A DNA stretch of 64,000 nucleotides from Bacillus pumilus (GTDB lineage Bacteria > Bacillota > Bacilli > Bacillales > Bacillaceae). The DNA is taken from contig NZ_CP047089.1 of NCBI RefSeq assembly GCF_009937765.1, positions 2,788,272-2,852,271 of the forward strand, in the 5' to 3' direction. Below are positions 25,288 through 33,666 of the stretch, in pieces; position 1 is the first letter of the stretch; each line of letters starts with the position of its first letter. The notes below the pieces were generated by a model, which was not told where the DNA came from, did no database searches, and was given only the letters and a program-made list of their open reading frames with translations. Made by a program: the position numbers and the translations under genes.

Positions 25288-26475
25288 ATGAAGAATAAAA
25301 CCGTTGTTTATTTACTTGCATTAGCAGCCTTTTTAATTGGAACAATCGAATATATCATTACAGGCATTATTCAAATGGTCGCAGATGATTTACAGGTCAC
25401 GACGTCAGCTGCTGGATTATTGGTCACGTCTTTAGCGCTCTCAGCGGCAATCGGTGCACCGATTGTCATTGCACTGACCATTAATATAGATCGAAAAAAA
25501 ATACTGTCATGGATGCTGATGATTTTTATTTTAAGCAATATCATCACAAGTGTCAGCCATTCATTTGAAATGGTGATGATGACAAGGGTTTTACAAGGAA
25601 TCAGTGGGGGGACGGCTATTGTAGTGGCAATGGCTGTTGCGACTCGTCTTGTAGAACGTGAAAAAAGAGGAACAGCTATTGGTATCATTTTAATGGGGTT
25701 AAGCAGCTCCTTGGTTTTAGGCGTTCCGATTGGGACATTTCTAAGCAGTATGATCGGATGGAAAGCATTATTCGCAGCCATTGGATTGATCACGCTTATT
25801 CCGCTGATTGTTGTGTATAGGCGGATTCCCTCTATGAAAGAACAAGAACCGGTGACGCTTCGTATGCAGTTATCGATTTTAAAAGATAAGCGAATATTAC
25901 TGGCGGTAGCAGTGACGCTATTTTATGTAGGTGGATATTCCACGTTGTTTACCTATTTAACACCCTTCCTGCAAGCATCAGCAAATCTGAGCATCACAGA
26001 AATTAGTGGCATTTTGTTACTAGCAGGAATATGCAGCTTTTTGGGCTCCAGCCTTGGAGGGATGACGGCAGATAAAAAAGGTCCAATATTCACAATTTTT
26101 TCGGGAATCATTTTGCAAATCATCATGCTCATGCTGCTATCATTTGTCACAGGGAATCTCGTGGTCATGGTGGCTGTCATCATGATATGGATGATCGCTA
26201 CATGGAGCACATCACCAGCACAGCAGCTATATCTTGTCACACTTGTACCAAAATCTCCTGATATCGCATTAAGTGTCAATACATCATTTATTCAATTCGG
26301 ATTTGCTTTAGGTTCTGGTGTAGGAGGAATTGTGCTAAGCGAAACATCTATATTAAACCTAAGCTGGATCAGTGCTGGTACGGTTTTCCTTGCTTTACTC
26401 ATGACCATTCTAATGGTAGCGTTTGACCGATTTTCTCAGCGTAAGAGTTTGAAGGTGATCGGGCAAGGAAGTTAA
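25288..26475 (+). CDS. MFS efflux transporter (DHA1/AraJ type)
   Basis: A 395-residue twelve-segment MFS exporter. The N-terminal FLIGTIEYIITGIIQMVADDL is typical of the AraJ/YdhP-type DHA1 subfamily, and GGMTADKKG is the second motif A-like loop. Start follows AAAGGAGAAACGTCACA. Operon with the MerR-type sensor upstream; terminator 26497-26528 follows. Substrates are probably lipophilic cations or similar, by analogy with Bmr and Blt, although it is not their close homologue. Confidence 0.88.
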   Translation: MKNKTVVYLLALAAFLIGTIEYIITGIIQMVADDLQVTTSAAGLLVTSLALSAAIGAPIVIALTINIDRKKILSWMLMIFILSNIITSVSHSFEMVMMTRVLQGISGGTAIVVAMAVATRLVEREKRGTAIGIILMGLSSSLVLGVPIGTFLSSMIGWKALFAAIGLITLIPLIVVYRRIPSMKEQEPVTLRMQLSILKDKRILLAVAVTLFYVGGYSTLFTYLTPFLQASANLSITEISGILLLAGICSFLGSSLGGMTADKKGPIFTIFSGIILQIIMLMLLSFVTGNLVVMVAVIMIWMIATWSTSPAQQLYLVTLVPKSPDIALSVNTSFIQFGFALGSGVGGIVLSETSILNLSWISAGTVFLALLMTILMVAFDRFSQRKSLKVIGQGS

Positions 26476-26496
26476 CTGGATTTCAATGCTGTATGG

Positions 26497-26528
26497 AAGG
26501 AACTACTTATTTCGGGTAGTTCCTTTTT
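26497..26528 (+). terminator. Terminator after the MFS pump
   Basis: Stem AAGGAACTAC/GTAGTTCCTT with a 9-base loop and T5. Confidence 0.83.
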
Positions 26529-26612
26529 GATTTGAAGAATGCACCAGTGAAGTTGGTTATTTGCTACAATAGGAGTCAATATCCAATCCGCTAGACAAGG
26601 AGAGAATACAGC

Positions 26613-27443
26613 ATGCCAATAAGTGAGGAAATCATCAATCGAAAAGGCGCTCGAAAGGGGACTGATATCCCTCATGACGTCTTGACCCTTTTGAATCAGG
26701 GAGAGATCGAAAGTGTGAATTTAACCGAATGGTTGGCTGTCAATCATATGACGCTAATACAGCATGTTTTGCCGTCCGTTGGATTAGAGCATCGTTTAGA
26801 CGATGTATTATCTGAGATCACTAAACAAAAAGCTGAATCAGGAATGAAAGCCATTCGGCTCATTGGTCAATTGTTAGATGACGTGCTACATGAAGAGAAT
26901 GAAGAAAAACAAGTGGAAGTGTTGCAGGCATTTGCTCACCACGTATCTGATAGCGTTCGCTGTTGGGCTGCTTATATGAACAAACAGAGTTTATCAACAC
27001 TGGAAGAGAAACTCGCGTACATTCAGCCATTTGCAGCTGATCATCATTTTGGTGTTCGAGAAATTGCGTGGATGTCAGTGAGAGAAAGTCTCAGTCTTCA
27101 GCTCGATCAAAGTATAGAGCATTTAACAGAATGGGCAAAAAGTGAGGATGAAAATCTTCGCCGTTTCTCTGTAGAGTCGATCCGTCCAAGAGGAGTATGG
27201 ACAAAGCATATTGAGTTATTAAAACAAGTGCCAGAGAGAGCACTGCCTATTCTAAATTTACTCAAATCCGATTCATCCACATATGTTCAAGATTCTGTAG
27301 GAAACTGGCTCAATGACGCGAGTAAAACACAACCAAATTGGGTAACAAACCTGTGCGACCAGTGGTCAAAGGATTCTAACACAAAAGCAACTAGCAGAAT
27401 TGTGAAGAAAGCCAAGAGAACGATTGTGAAGGGGAATTTGTGA
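26613..27443 (+). CDS. AlkD-like HEAT-repeat DNA alkylation repair protein
   Basis: A 276-residue all-helical protein of HEAT-like repeats, like AlkD2-type DNA-alkylation-repair proteins (HHFGVREIAWMSVRESL, ENLRRFSVESIRPRGVWTKHIE, PILNLLKSDSSTYVQDSVGNWLNDASKTQPNWV). The SVGNWLND(AS)K segment is a family hallmark. Basic C terminus (KKAKRTIVKGN) could contact DNA. Start follows AAGGAGAGAATACAGC. AlkD2-type members can lack the catalytic residues of AlkD; whether this one excises bases cannot be told here. Confidence 0.82.
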   Translation: MPISEEIINRKGARKGTDIPHDVLTLLNQGEIESVNLTEWLAVNHMTLIQHVLPSVGLEHRLDDVLSEITKQKAESGMKAIRLIGQLLDDVLHEENEEKQVEVLQAFAHHVSDSVRCWAAYMNKQSLSTLEEKLAYIQPFAADHHFGVREIAWMSVRESLSLQLDQSIEHLTEWAKSEDENLRRFSVESIRPRGVWTKHIELLKQVPERALPILNLLKSDSSTYVQDSVGNWLNDASKTQPNWVTNLCDQWSKDSNTKATSRIVKKAKRTIVKGNL

Positions 27444-27572
27444 ATAAGAAATTGAACTGAAATTTCTTTATAATACAAAATTCAAAAGATCATATTATTT
27501 CTGCTGACTAACTTTAAAAATAATATCTTTTATATAGAAAACAATATACAGAGAGAGTGAATAGTACCATTG

Positions 27573-28331
27573 ATGACTCAAGAAACTTTTGCTGAATGGT
27601 TAAAAACTTATGCAAATTTAAAACCATATTCTATAGGGAGATACTCTAAAGCTATTGGTACAATATCATTAGAATTAAGAGATTATGGATTACAGAATAT
27701 TAATTTATTTACTTTAACTGATACATCCTTTATAGATGCAATCCTTAGTAATGCTAAATTTAAAAAGAAGAATGAAAAAGGTCATAGGATGTATAGTGTA
27801 GCTCTAAATCATTTGAAAAAATACATTGAGTATTATTATGATTCTGAGTTACAAGCAGAACTATTTAAAGAGGAGCAGGAATTTGATAAGTACCTAATAG
27901 AAAATCCCACTGAAGTAAGAAGTTTTGATATTAAGGATAAGCCGAAAGATAAGCCTAAACATAGGTTAGTGAATAATAAAATGGTATGGCGTAGAAATCC
28001 TAAATATGCAAGTGAAGCTGTAGCTAATGCTAACTATTTATGTGAGTTTGACAATCAACACAGACATTTTATTTCTAAATTTAATGGAAAGAATTATGTA
28101 GAGGCTCACCATTTGATACCAATGCAATATCAAGATCAATTTGATCATAGTTTAGACATCCATGCTAATATTGTCTCAATTTGTTTAGCCTGTCATAAAA
28201 AAATCCATTATGGACGATTTGAGGATAAGAGAGAAATATTAGATAAGCTATTTAACAGTAGGAGACATAGACTTGTTAAAGGTGGAATAGATATAGAAAT
28301 TTCCCAGTTATACTCTTACTATCAGGATTAA
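27573..28331 (+). CDS. HNH endonuclease
   Basis: A 252-residue protein. The N-terminal third (ETFAEWLKTYANLKPYSIGRYSKAIGTI...) resembles the SAM-like helical domain of phage integrases, and the C-terminal third is an HNH/McrA nuclease: CEFDNQHRHF, VEAHHLIPMQYQ (catalytic His-His), NIVSICLACHKKIHYG. The zinc-binding cysteines and HNH residues appear intact. The gene is clearly AT-richer than its core neighbours, suggesting horizontal transfer, perhaps a Type IV-like restriction enzyme. No methylase or partner gene adjoins it. The ribosome site (AGAGAGAGTG) is far from the start, so the start is uncertain. Confidence 0.8.
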   Translation: MTQETFAEWLKTYANLKPYSIGRYSKAIGTISLELRDYGLQNINLFTLTDTSFIDAILSNAKFKKKNEKGHRMYSVALNHLKKYIEYYYDSELQAELFKEEQEFDKYLIENPTEVRSFDIKDKPKDKPKHRLVNNKMVWRRNPKYASEAVANANYLCEFDNQHRHFISKFNGKNYVEAHHLIPMQYQDQFDHSLDIHANIVSICLACHKKIHYGRFEDKREILDKLFNSRRHRLVKGGIDIEISQLYSYYQD

Positions 28332-28470
28332 GAAATCGAAGTGAATTGTGGTTGATTTAATTATTCCACCAGCAATTTATCATACAACCAGACAAAATTT
28401 AATTAATGTCCAAATACATGCAATATGTCATTTAAAGCATGAAATTCGGTAGAATTGCAAAAAATAAAGC

Positions 28471-28500
28471 TTTACATGATCCATCGCCTTCATGTAAAAT
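28471..28500 (+). promoter_or_regulatory. Putative thrZ promoter
   Basis: TTTACA (28471-28476), 18-base spacer, TAAAAT (28495-28500), placed about 20 bases before the first T-box stem I. Confidence 0.5.
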
Positions 28501-28520
28501 ATGGAGAAATTAAAAGCGAA

Positions 28521-28756
28521 GAAAAGGACATGAGTCATTTTTACTGGTTATCAGAGAGGGAAGTTACGCTGAAATCTTCCTAGCGCAGAAAAATGTCTTA
28601 CCACCTTTGAGCTGTATTGGGGAAATCATAGTATCCAATATCGTCTACGCCACGTTACGGCACCAGAGCCATAAAGCGAATACGCGTTATGGGAATTTGG
28701 GTGGAACCACGGATTACACATTCGTCCCTTTATGAGGGATGGGTGTGTTTTTTTTG
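28521..28756 (+). promoter_or_regulatory. T-box riboswitch 1 of thrZ
   Basis: Full T-box leader: stem I start (AAAAGGACATGAG), specifier region TTACCACCTTTGAG giving the threonine codon ACC (28600-28605), T-box sequence GGGTGGAACCACGG near 28699-28712 and a terminator ACACATTCGTCCC with GGGATGGGTGTGT plus T8 (28718-28756). Uncharged tRNA-Thr should stabilise the antiterminator and allow reading into thrZ. Confidence 0.93.
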
Positions 28757-28781
28757 TTCACTCAACTATGATCATTGCTTT

Positions 28782-29018
28782 GAAAAGGACATGAGCAGCT
28801 TTTATCGGTTACCAGAGAGGGAAGTCACGCTGAAATCTTCCTAACGCAGAAAAGCTGTCTTACCACCTTTGAGCTGTATTGGGGAAAATTGAAGTATCCA
28901 ATACCGTCAATGCCACGTTACGGCACCAGAGCCATAAAGCGAGTATGCATTATGGGAATTTGGGTGGAACCACGGATTACACATTCGTCCCTTTACACGG
29001 GATGGGTGTGTTTTTTAT
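28782..29018 (+). promoter_or_regulatory. T-box riboswitch 2 of thrZ (tandem copy)
   Basis: A second, nearly identical T-box about 25 bases after the first, again with the ACC specifier stretch (TTACCACCTTTGAG), GGGTGGAACCACGG near 28961-28974 and its own terminator (28979-29016). In B. subtilis the thrZ leader holds three tandem T-boxes; here two are present. Two terminators in series should make induction stricter. Confidence 0.93.
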
Positions 29019-29046
29019 TTTTTAAAAAAAGAAAGGTGTGTCAGTC

Positions 29047-30969
29047 ATGAGAGAAAAAATGGTGAAGATTCAATTTCCAGATGGAAAGATAAAGGAGTTC
29101 TCTGCAGGTACGACTGTCGCAGATGTTGCCTCCTATATTAGCCCAAGCTTAAGGAAGAAAGCAGTGGCAGGAAAGATCAATGAACAAATGGTCGATGTCA
29201 GTCATCAGCTGGAAAGCGATACTCGGCTGTCTATTGTCACACTCGATTCAAAAGAAGGGCTTGAAGTACTGCGCCATACATCTGCACACGTATTAGCCCA
29301 AGCTGTGAAAAGGTTATACGGCAATGTCACACTTGGAATCGGGCCTGTTATTGAAAATGGATTTTACTATGACATGAAGCTGAATCAAACATTAAGTGTA
29401 GAGGATTTGGCTGCAATTGAAAAAGAAATGGAAATCATCATCAACGAGAATCATCATATCAAAAGAAAGGAGATTTCCTACAAAGAAGCTGAATCGATGT
29501 TTGAGCATGATCCATATAAGCTGGATATTTTAAAACGTCTCCCATCGGAAGAAGCCATCACAGTGTATCAGCAAGGTGAATTTATCGATTTATGCCGCGG
29601 GCCTCATTTACCTTCTACTGGATTCGTAAAGTCATTTAAGCTAACACGTGTGGCAGGGGCTTATTGGCGGGGCGATAGTCAGCAAGATGTATTGCAGCGA
29701 GTGTATGGTGTCGCGTTTCAACATCCAAAACAACTAGCCGAGTATCTTCATTTCATGGAAGAAGCAAGCAAACGTGATCACCGAAAATTAGGGAAACAAT
29801 TATCTCTGTTTATGTTTTCAGAAGAAGCGCCAGGTATGCCGTTTTATTTACCAAAAGGTCAGATTGTGAGAAATGAATTAATGGCCTTTTCAAGAGAAGT
29901 TCGAAGCAAAGCGCAATATGAAGAAGTGAGCACACCGTTTATGATGAACCAAGAGCTATGGGAAAAGTCAGGTCACTGGGATCATTACCATGAAAATATG
30001 TATTTCTCAGAAGTAGATCATACAAGCTTTGCTTTAAAACCGATGAATTGTCCAGGACATATGCTCATGTTTAAAAACAGCCTATTTTCATATAGAGACC
30101 TTCCGATCAGAATGGCTGAGTTTGGACAGGTGCATCGTCATGAATTTAGCGGCGCATTAAATGGATTGTTCAGGGTCAGAACATTTTGCCAAGATGATGC
30201 CCATATTTTTTTGAGAGAAGATCAAATTGAAGCTGAAATCAAACGGATTTTCCAATTAGTTGATCATGTGTATCGGACATTTGGGTTTGAGTACTCTGTG
30301 GAACTATCTACTCGTCCAGAAAAGGCGTTAGGGGATGATGCCATTTGGGATATTTCTGAATCAGCACTAAAGAATGTGCTTGATCGGCTAAAGGTCGATT
30401 ATCAGCTAAATGAAGGAGATGGGGCATTTTATGGCCCGAAGATCGATTTTCATATTAAAGATGCTTTGCAGCGTAGCCATCAGTGCGCCACAATCCAGCT
30501 AGATTTTCAAATGCCTGAGAAATTTGATTTAACATATATCAATGAAAAGAATGAAAAGGTACGGCCAGTTGTGATTCACAGTGCCATTTTCGGTTCTCTT
30601 GATCGTTTCCTTGGCATTCTCATTGAGCATTTCGCTGGCGCCTTCCCGTTATGGCTGGCACCAGTGCAAGTACAAATCATTCCTGTCTCAAAGATTCACC
30701 TTGATCATTGCCTCGAGGTGCAGCAGCAATTAAGAAAGATCGGCATCAGAGTCACAATCGATGAACGGGATGAAAAGCTCGGCTATAAAATGAGAGAAGC
30801 ACAAATGCAAAAAATCCCTTATATCGCTGTCATTGGCGATACAGAAATGCAAGAAAAAACACTGAATATCAGACAGCATGGAGAAAAGACTTCAAAACAG
30901 CTGTCTATTGATAACTTTCAACACATGGCGGCTCAACAAATAAAAGATAGAACAGTTGCTCAAATATGA
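29047..30969 (+). CDS. thrZ: ThrZ, threonyl-tRNA synthetase (second, inducible enzyme)
   Basis: Class II threonyl-tRNA synthetase of 640 residues. Order of parts: TGS domain (1-62), editing/SAD domain (HTSAHVLAQAVKRLYG...), catalytic core with KPMNCPGHMLMF (zinc cysteine), motif 2 FRVRTFCQDDAHIF and motif 3 GSLDRFLGILIEHFAG, then the anticodon-binding domain with DERDEKLGYKMREAQ. The tandem T-boxes identify it as thrZ rather than thrS. ATG 29047 is preferred over GTG 29038 because GAAAGGTG lies 8 bases upstream. Confidence 0.94.
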   Translation: MREKMVKIQFPDGKIKEFSAGTTVADVASYISPSLRKKAVAGKINEQMVDVSHQLESDTRLSIVTLDSKEGLEVLRHTSAHVLAQAVKRLYGNVTLGIGPVIENGFYYDMKLNQTLSVEDLAAIEKEMEIIINENHHIKRKEISYKEAESMFEHDPYKLDILKRLPSEEAITVYQQGEFIDLCRGPHLPSTGFVKSFKLTRVAGAYWRGDSQQDVLQRVYGVAFQHPKQLAEYLHFMEEASKRDHRKLGKQLSLFMFSEEAPGMPFYLPKGQIVRNELMAFSREVRSKAQYEEVSTPFMMNQELWEKSGHWDHYHENMYFSEVDHTSFALKPMNCPGHMLMFKNSLFSYRDLPIRMAEFGQVHRHEFSGALNGLFRVRTFCQDDAHIFLREDQIEAEIKRIFQLVDHVYRTFGFEYSVELSTRPEKALGDDAIWDISESALKNVLDRLKVDYQLNEGDGAFYGPKIDFHIKDALQRSHQCATIQLDFQMPEKFDLTYINEKNEKVRPVVIHSAIFGSLDRFLGILIEHFAGAFPLWLAPVQVQIIPVSKIHLDHCLEVQQQLRKIGIRVTIDERDEKLGYKMREAQMQKIPYIAVIGDTEMQEKTLNIRQHGEKTSKQLSIDNFQHMAAQQIKDRTVAQI

Positions 30970-30993
30970 TGTGCTGATTTCATGAAGAAGAAT

Positions 30994-31023
30994 AAGACGT
31001 TCATTAAATGATGGGCGTCTTTT
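30994..31023 (+). terminator. Terminator after thrZ
   Basis: AAGACGTTCATT pairs with GATGGGCGTCTT, followed by a short T run. Confidence 0.7.
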
Positions 31024-31066
31024 CATTTGCGAAAAAAGCCGAATTGACAATAGAAAGGGAAAATAT

Positions 31067-31092
31067 TGAAACGTTTTTTCGGTGGAATCGTA
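31067..31092 (+). promoter_or_regulatory. sigma-W type (ECF) promoter
   Basis: TGAAAC (31067-31072), exactly 16 bases, then CGTA (31089-31092). This is an exact match to the recalled sigma-W consensus of B. subtilis, about 50 bases upstream of the next start codon. CGTA favours sigma-W over sigma-X or sigma-M. Confidence 0.8.
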
Positions 31093-31144
31093 ATAAAGAT
31101 AGAGCGTTCAACAGAAACATTGAAAACGGAGAGGAGTTTATGAC

Positions 31145-31711
31145 ATGGAACAAGCTGCACTGAAAAAGATGAGGACAAAACAAATCGCTGTCTCTAATTT
31201 AATAGTCGGTCTTCTAATTATCGTTTTTTTTATGGCGATTGAAATTTTAAAAATACAACTCACACATTTCCTTTTTTGTTTAGGAATTTTCATGCTTCTC
31301 CAAGCCATTTTAGGTTTTATCAAAAAAGATAAAACAAAGTCTTTCATACCTATTTTAGAGAAGGTGGCTATTTATGAAAAAGAGAAATTAGGGAAAGAGT
31401 GGGAAAAAGAAAAACGGTTAGATCTTGTTTGGAAAGTCGTATTGAGCGGCATGATGTTTATTCAATCATTCACTTTTCAAAATGTCGATAATACATTTAG
31501 TGACGTCGATCCTACATTGATCATTTTCTTGTTTTTGATGGTTTTAGCTATTTTGAATATAAGCATGCTTTTTCGATTTAGAAAAATCGACCGATCGACT
31601 GAAGGTGAATTAATTGGCTATACAAAAGAGTCAAATATGATGGGAATAGCTTTAGGATTATTTATGGCAATCGCCATATTCGGCTTTATCGTCATGTTTC
31701 TTCTTCCATAA
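31145..31711 (+). CDS. Four-segment membrane protein under an envelope-stress promoter
   Basis: A 188-residue integral membrane protein. Two hydrophobic segments lie in the N-terminal third (VSNLIVGLLIIVFFMAIEIL and HFLFCLGIFMLLQAILGFI), a charged cytoplasmic stretch follows, then two or three more segments (TLIIFLFLMVLAILNISMLF, MMGIALGLFMAIAIFGFIVMFLL). No named family recognised. The sigma-W type promoter suggests a role in resisting envelope damage. Start follows GAGGAG. The next gene starts 26 bases later and may be co-transcribed. Confidence 0.72.
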   Translation: MEQAALKKMRTKQIAVSNLIVGLLIIVFFMAIEILKIQLTHFLFCLGIFMLLQAILGFIKKDKTKSFIPILEKVAIYEKEKLGKEWEKEKRLDLVWKVVLSGMMFIQSFTFQNVDNTFSDVDPTLIIFLFLMVLAILNISMLFRFRKIDRSTEGELIGYTKESNMMGIALGLFMAIAIFGFIVMFLLP

Positions 31712-31737
31712 AACAAAACCATTTTGAGGTGAAACCA

Positions 31738-33018
31738 TTGAATGCAAACATTCAACAACTAATCGATCAGACAAAGGTGAAATTTGGCTTAGATCTTTAC
31801 TATTTAAAAAGACACAGTTTTTATCGTTACGTCAACATGTTCAATGAAACGATTTATACATTGAATATGGAATGGTTCCCCTCTCATGAAGCTGAACCTG
31901 AAGACGACGATGTCAACCCAGACGGCACAGCTGTCATTGAAGTGAATTTGAATACAGGACAGATCGAATCGGTTATTTTTGTTATGGACAAAACCTATGC
32001 GCGGCACGGTGTCACGTTTAAGAGACCTTATCCAGCTCATGTCATTCAATGGATCGAACAAGAAACAGGGTTGATCTATGGAGAGCATTTTCATATGCAC
32101 CATAAGGAGAGAGGGGAACTTTCTTTTGAAGAAGCAATAGATGGTGTGAAAGTCACACCTTCAGGCAGAATCGAAGTGAAATGGAATGAACATGGACAGC
32201 TCATGTACTTTACACACCACGGCCCATTTTTAGCTAAAACATTACTGAAAGCTGAGGAATATGCGCTTTCTCTTGATAAGCTGGAAAACTTAGCTAAGCA
32301 GCAAGTCCAGCTGTTTCAATGGCCTTCCTTCGAGCATAACCGGATCCGATCTATTTATGCGTTAGAAGAAATTTATGTGAAAAACGATGGAACAGGCACG
32401 ATTCCGTATGAAATTGGACGTGAAGAAACGCATTGTATACATGTGAATGAGGTCATTGAATGGAATGAACCGTTAAACAATACCTTTGAAAAAAAAGAAA
32501 TAGACATTCATGAGAATATTTCAGCTGAACAAGCATTCTCATTGGAACCGTCACCAGATGCCTTACCGATATCAAAAGAAGAGCAAGCCGAGTGTATCAA
32601 AGCAGTTCGAACCTTCTTGGCGCAAAAATATCCAAAGGATTCAGGAAAGTGGGTTCTGAAAACACTCCATCGTGATCATGGATACATCCATGCGATATTA
32701 AAAACGAACGGGCAAGAAAGCAGTGGGTTTATGGACAAGCTCAAAGTCTTCATTGACGCCAGCTCGTTTGAAGCCGTTAATTACATCGACAAAAAAGAGA
32801 TGTTTCAAGTGTGCGGGATACTCAGCCCCTCTCAAGCGGCAAATGAAATTTCTATATCTCAGAAAGAAGCCTTTGAAAAATTGAGAGAACGTCTTGAACT
32901 TACACCTATCTACGTCTATGACGAAGTGCAAAAACAATATGTTCTATGCGGAAAGCTCGATTGCCATGATGGTGTTGATGCAGTGAGCGGCGAAGTGTTT
33001 TCTTTGAAAGAACAGTGA
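31738..33018 (+). CDS. Uncharacterised 426-aa protein, possibly YcdB/YcdC-related
   Basis: Soluble acidic protein of about 426 residues without signal peptide or membrane segment. It appears to be built of repeated alpha/beta units; the last (LTPIYVYDEVQKQYVLCGKLDCHDGVDAVSGEVFSL) resembles the PepSY/YcdB-YcdC type unit, as does INLNTGQ-like EVNLNTGQIESV near the N terminus. Family assignment is tentative. TTG 31738, 6 bases after GAGGTGA, is the best start. Ends in a terminator (33007-33034). Confidence 0.55.
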   Translation: MNANIQQLIDQTKVKFGLDLYYLKRHSFYRYVNMFNETIYTLNMEWFPSHEAEPEDDDVNPDGTAVIEVNLNTGQIESVIFVMDKTYARHGVTFKRPYPAHVIQWIEQETGLIYGEHFHMHHKERGELSFEEAIDGVKVTPSGRIEVKWNEHGQLMYFTHHGPFLAKTLLKAEEYALSLDKLENLAKQQVQLFQWPSFEHNRIRSIYALEEIYVKNDGTGTIPYEIGREETHCIHVNEVIEWNEPLNNTFEKKEIDIHENISAEQAFSLEPSPDALPISKEEQAECIKAVRTFLAQKYPKDSGKWVLKTLHRDHGYIHAILKTNGQESSGFMDKLKVFIDASSFEAVNYIDKKEMFQVCGILSPSQAANEISISQKEAFEKLRERLELTPIYVYDEVQKQYVLCGKLDCHDGVDAVSGEVFSLKEQ

Positions 33019-33034
33019 GGAGCTGTTCTTTTTT
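33007..33034 (+). terminator. Terminator overlapping the end of the 426-aa gene
   Basis: AAAGAACAG pairs with CTGTTCTTT; T6 follows. The region from here to 33331 (about 300 bases) shows no gene or clear signal. Confidence 0.78.
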
Positions 33035-33331
33035 GACTCGTTGCCCCAATTTTTTGAAGAAATTTGGAATTTTGTAGCAGGAAGTTGTCGTTTCATCACG
33101 AAAGAAACAAATAAGAATATGATCATAGGTCCATCGGTTGGAATATGAGTAGACGTCATACATATGAAACACTCATGACAGTCAAGTTGATCTACAATGC
33201 TGTTTGAAAAAAATGAAATCGTGTCTCTAGTCGTATACGACATTTGGTGGGCTGACATCATAGGATGACTTTGAACATGTTTGGTTTAGGTAAGCTTGAA
33301 GCCATGATAGAAGAAAGTGAGGATATCTACC

Positions 33332-33613
33332 TTGAGTACATTGGAAGTGTTTCGTCAGTTTTTGGTTGACCATTATCCTGCGTTACAAGATGAACTTTGG
33401 CTAAAAGATGTTGATACCCTTCGAATCTCTCCTATTCTTCATCCTTTTCTGAAAAGCAAGCTGCCAGAGGGGATCGAAAAATTCACTTGTGTCCTATTCA
33501 CGCAGCAGACAGATCAAACGGCTGCACCGCTCAAAGTATACCTTCTATTAGATGAATATGAGCAATCGCTTTATGCCATTGATTTGATGAATGAACAAAT
33601 CGTGCTTCATTAA
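33332..33613 (+). CDS. Small conserved protein, left paralogue flanking the adhesin island
   Basis: A 93-residue soluble protein from TTG 33332 (GAGG 9 bases upstream; the frame opens at GTG 33317). It is clearly paralogous to the gene at 42646: both share HYP(A/T)L, DVDT(L/I)R, SPILHP, KLP, GIEKFTCVLFTQQT, VY(L/F)LLDE and YA(I/M)DL. No family name recalled, function unknown. Ends at a terminator shared with the convergent regulator gene. Confidence 0.75.
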   Translation: MSTLEVFRQFLVDHYPALQDELWLKDVDTLRISPILHPFLKSKLPEGIEKFTCVLFTQQTDQTAAPLKVYLLLDEYEQSLYAIDLMNEQIVLH

Positions 33614-33622
33614 TACAGAAGC

Positions 33623-33657
33623 AAAAAGCTGCTAGAGGGCTCCTCAGCAGCTTTTTT
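33623..33657. terminator. Terminator between the small gene and the Mga-like regulator
   Basis: Arms AAAAAGCTGCT and AGCAGCTTTTTTT around a 12-base loop. Confidence 0.82.
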
Positions 33658-33666
33658 TGGTGAATC

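Noticed and set aside
28332-28470. A possible gene or third T-box between the HNH gene and the first T-box
   Set aside because: Only a promoter-like stretch is present; no specifier, T-box sequence or terminator repeats here.
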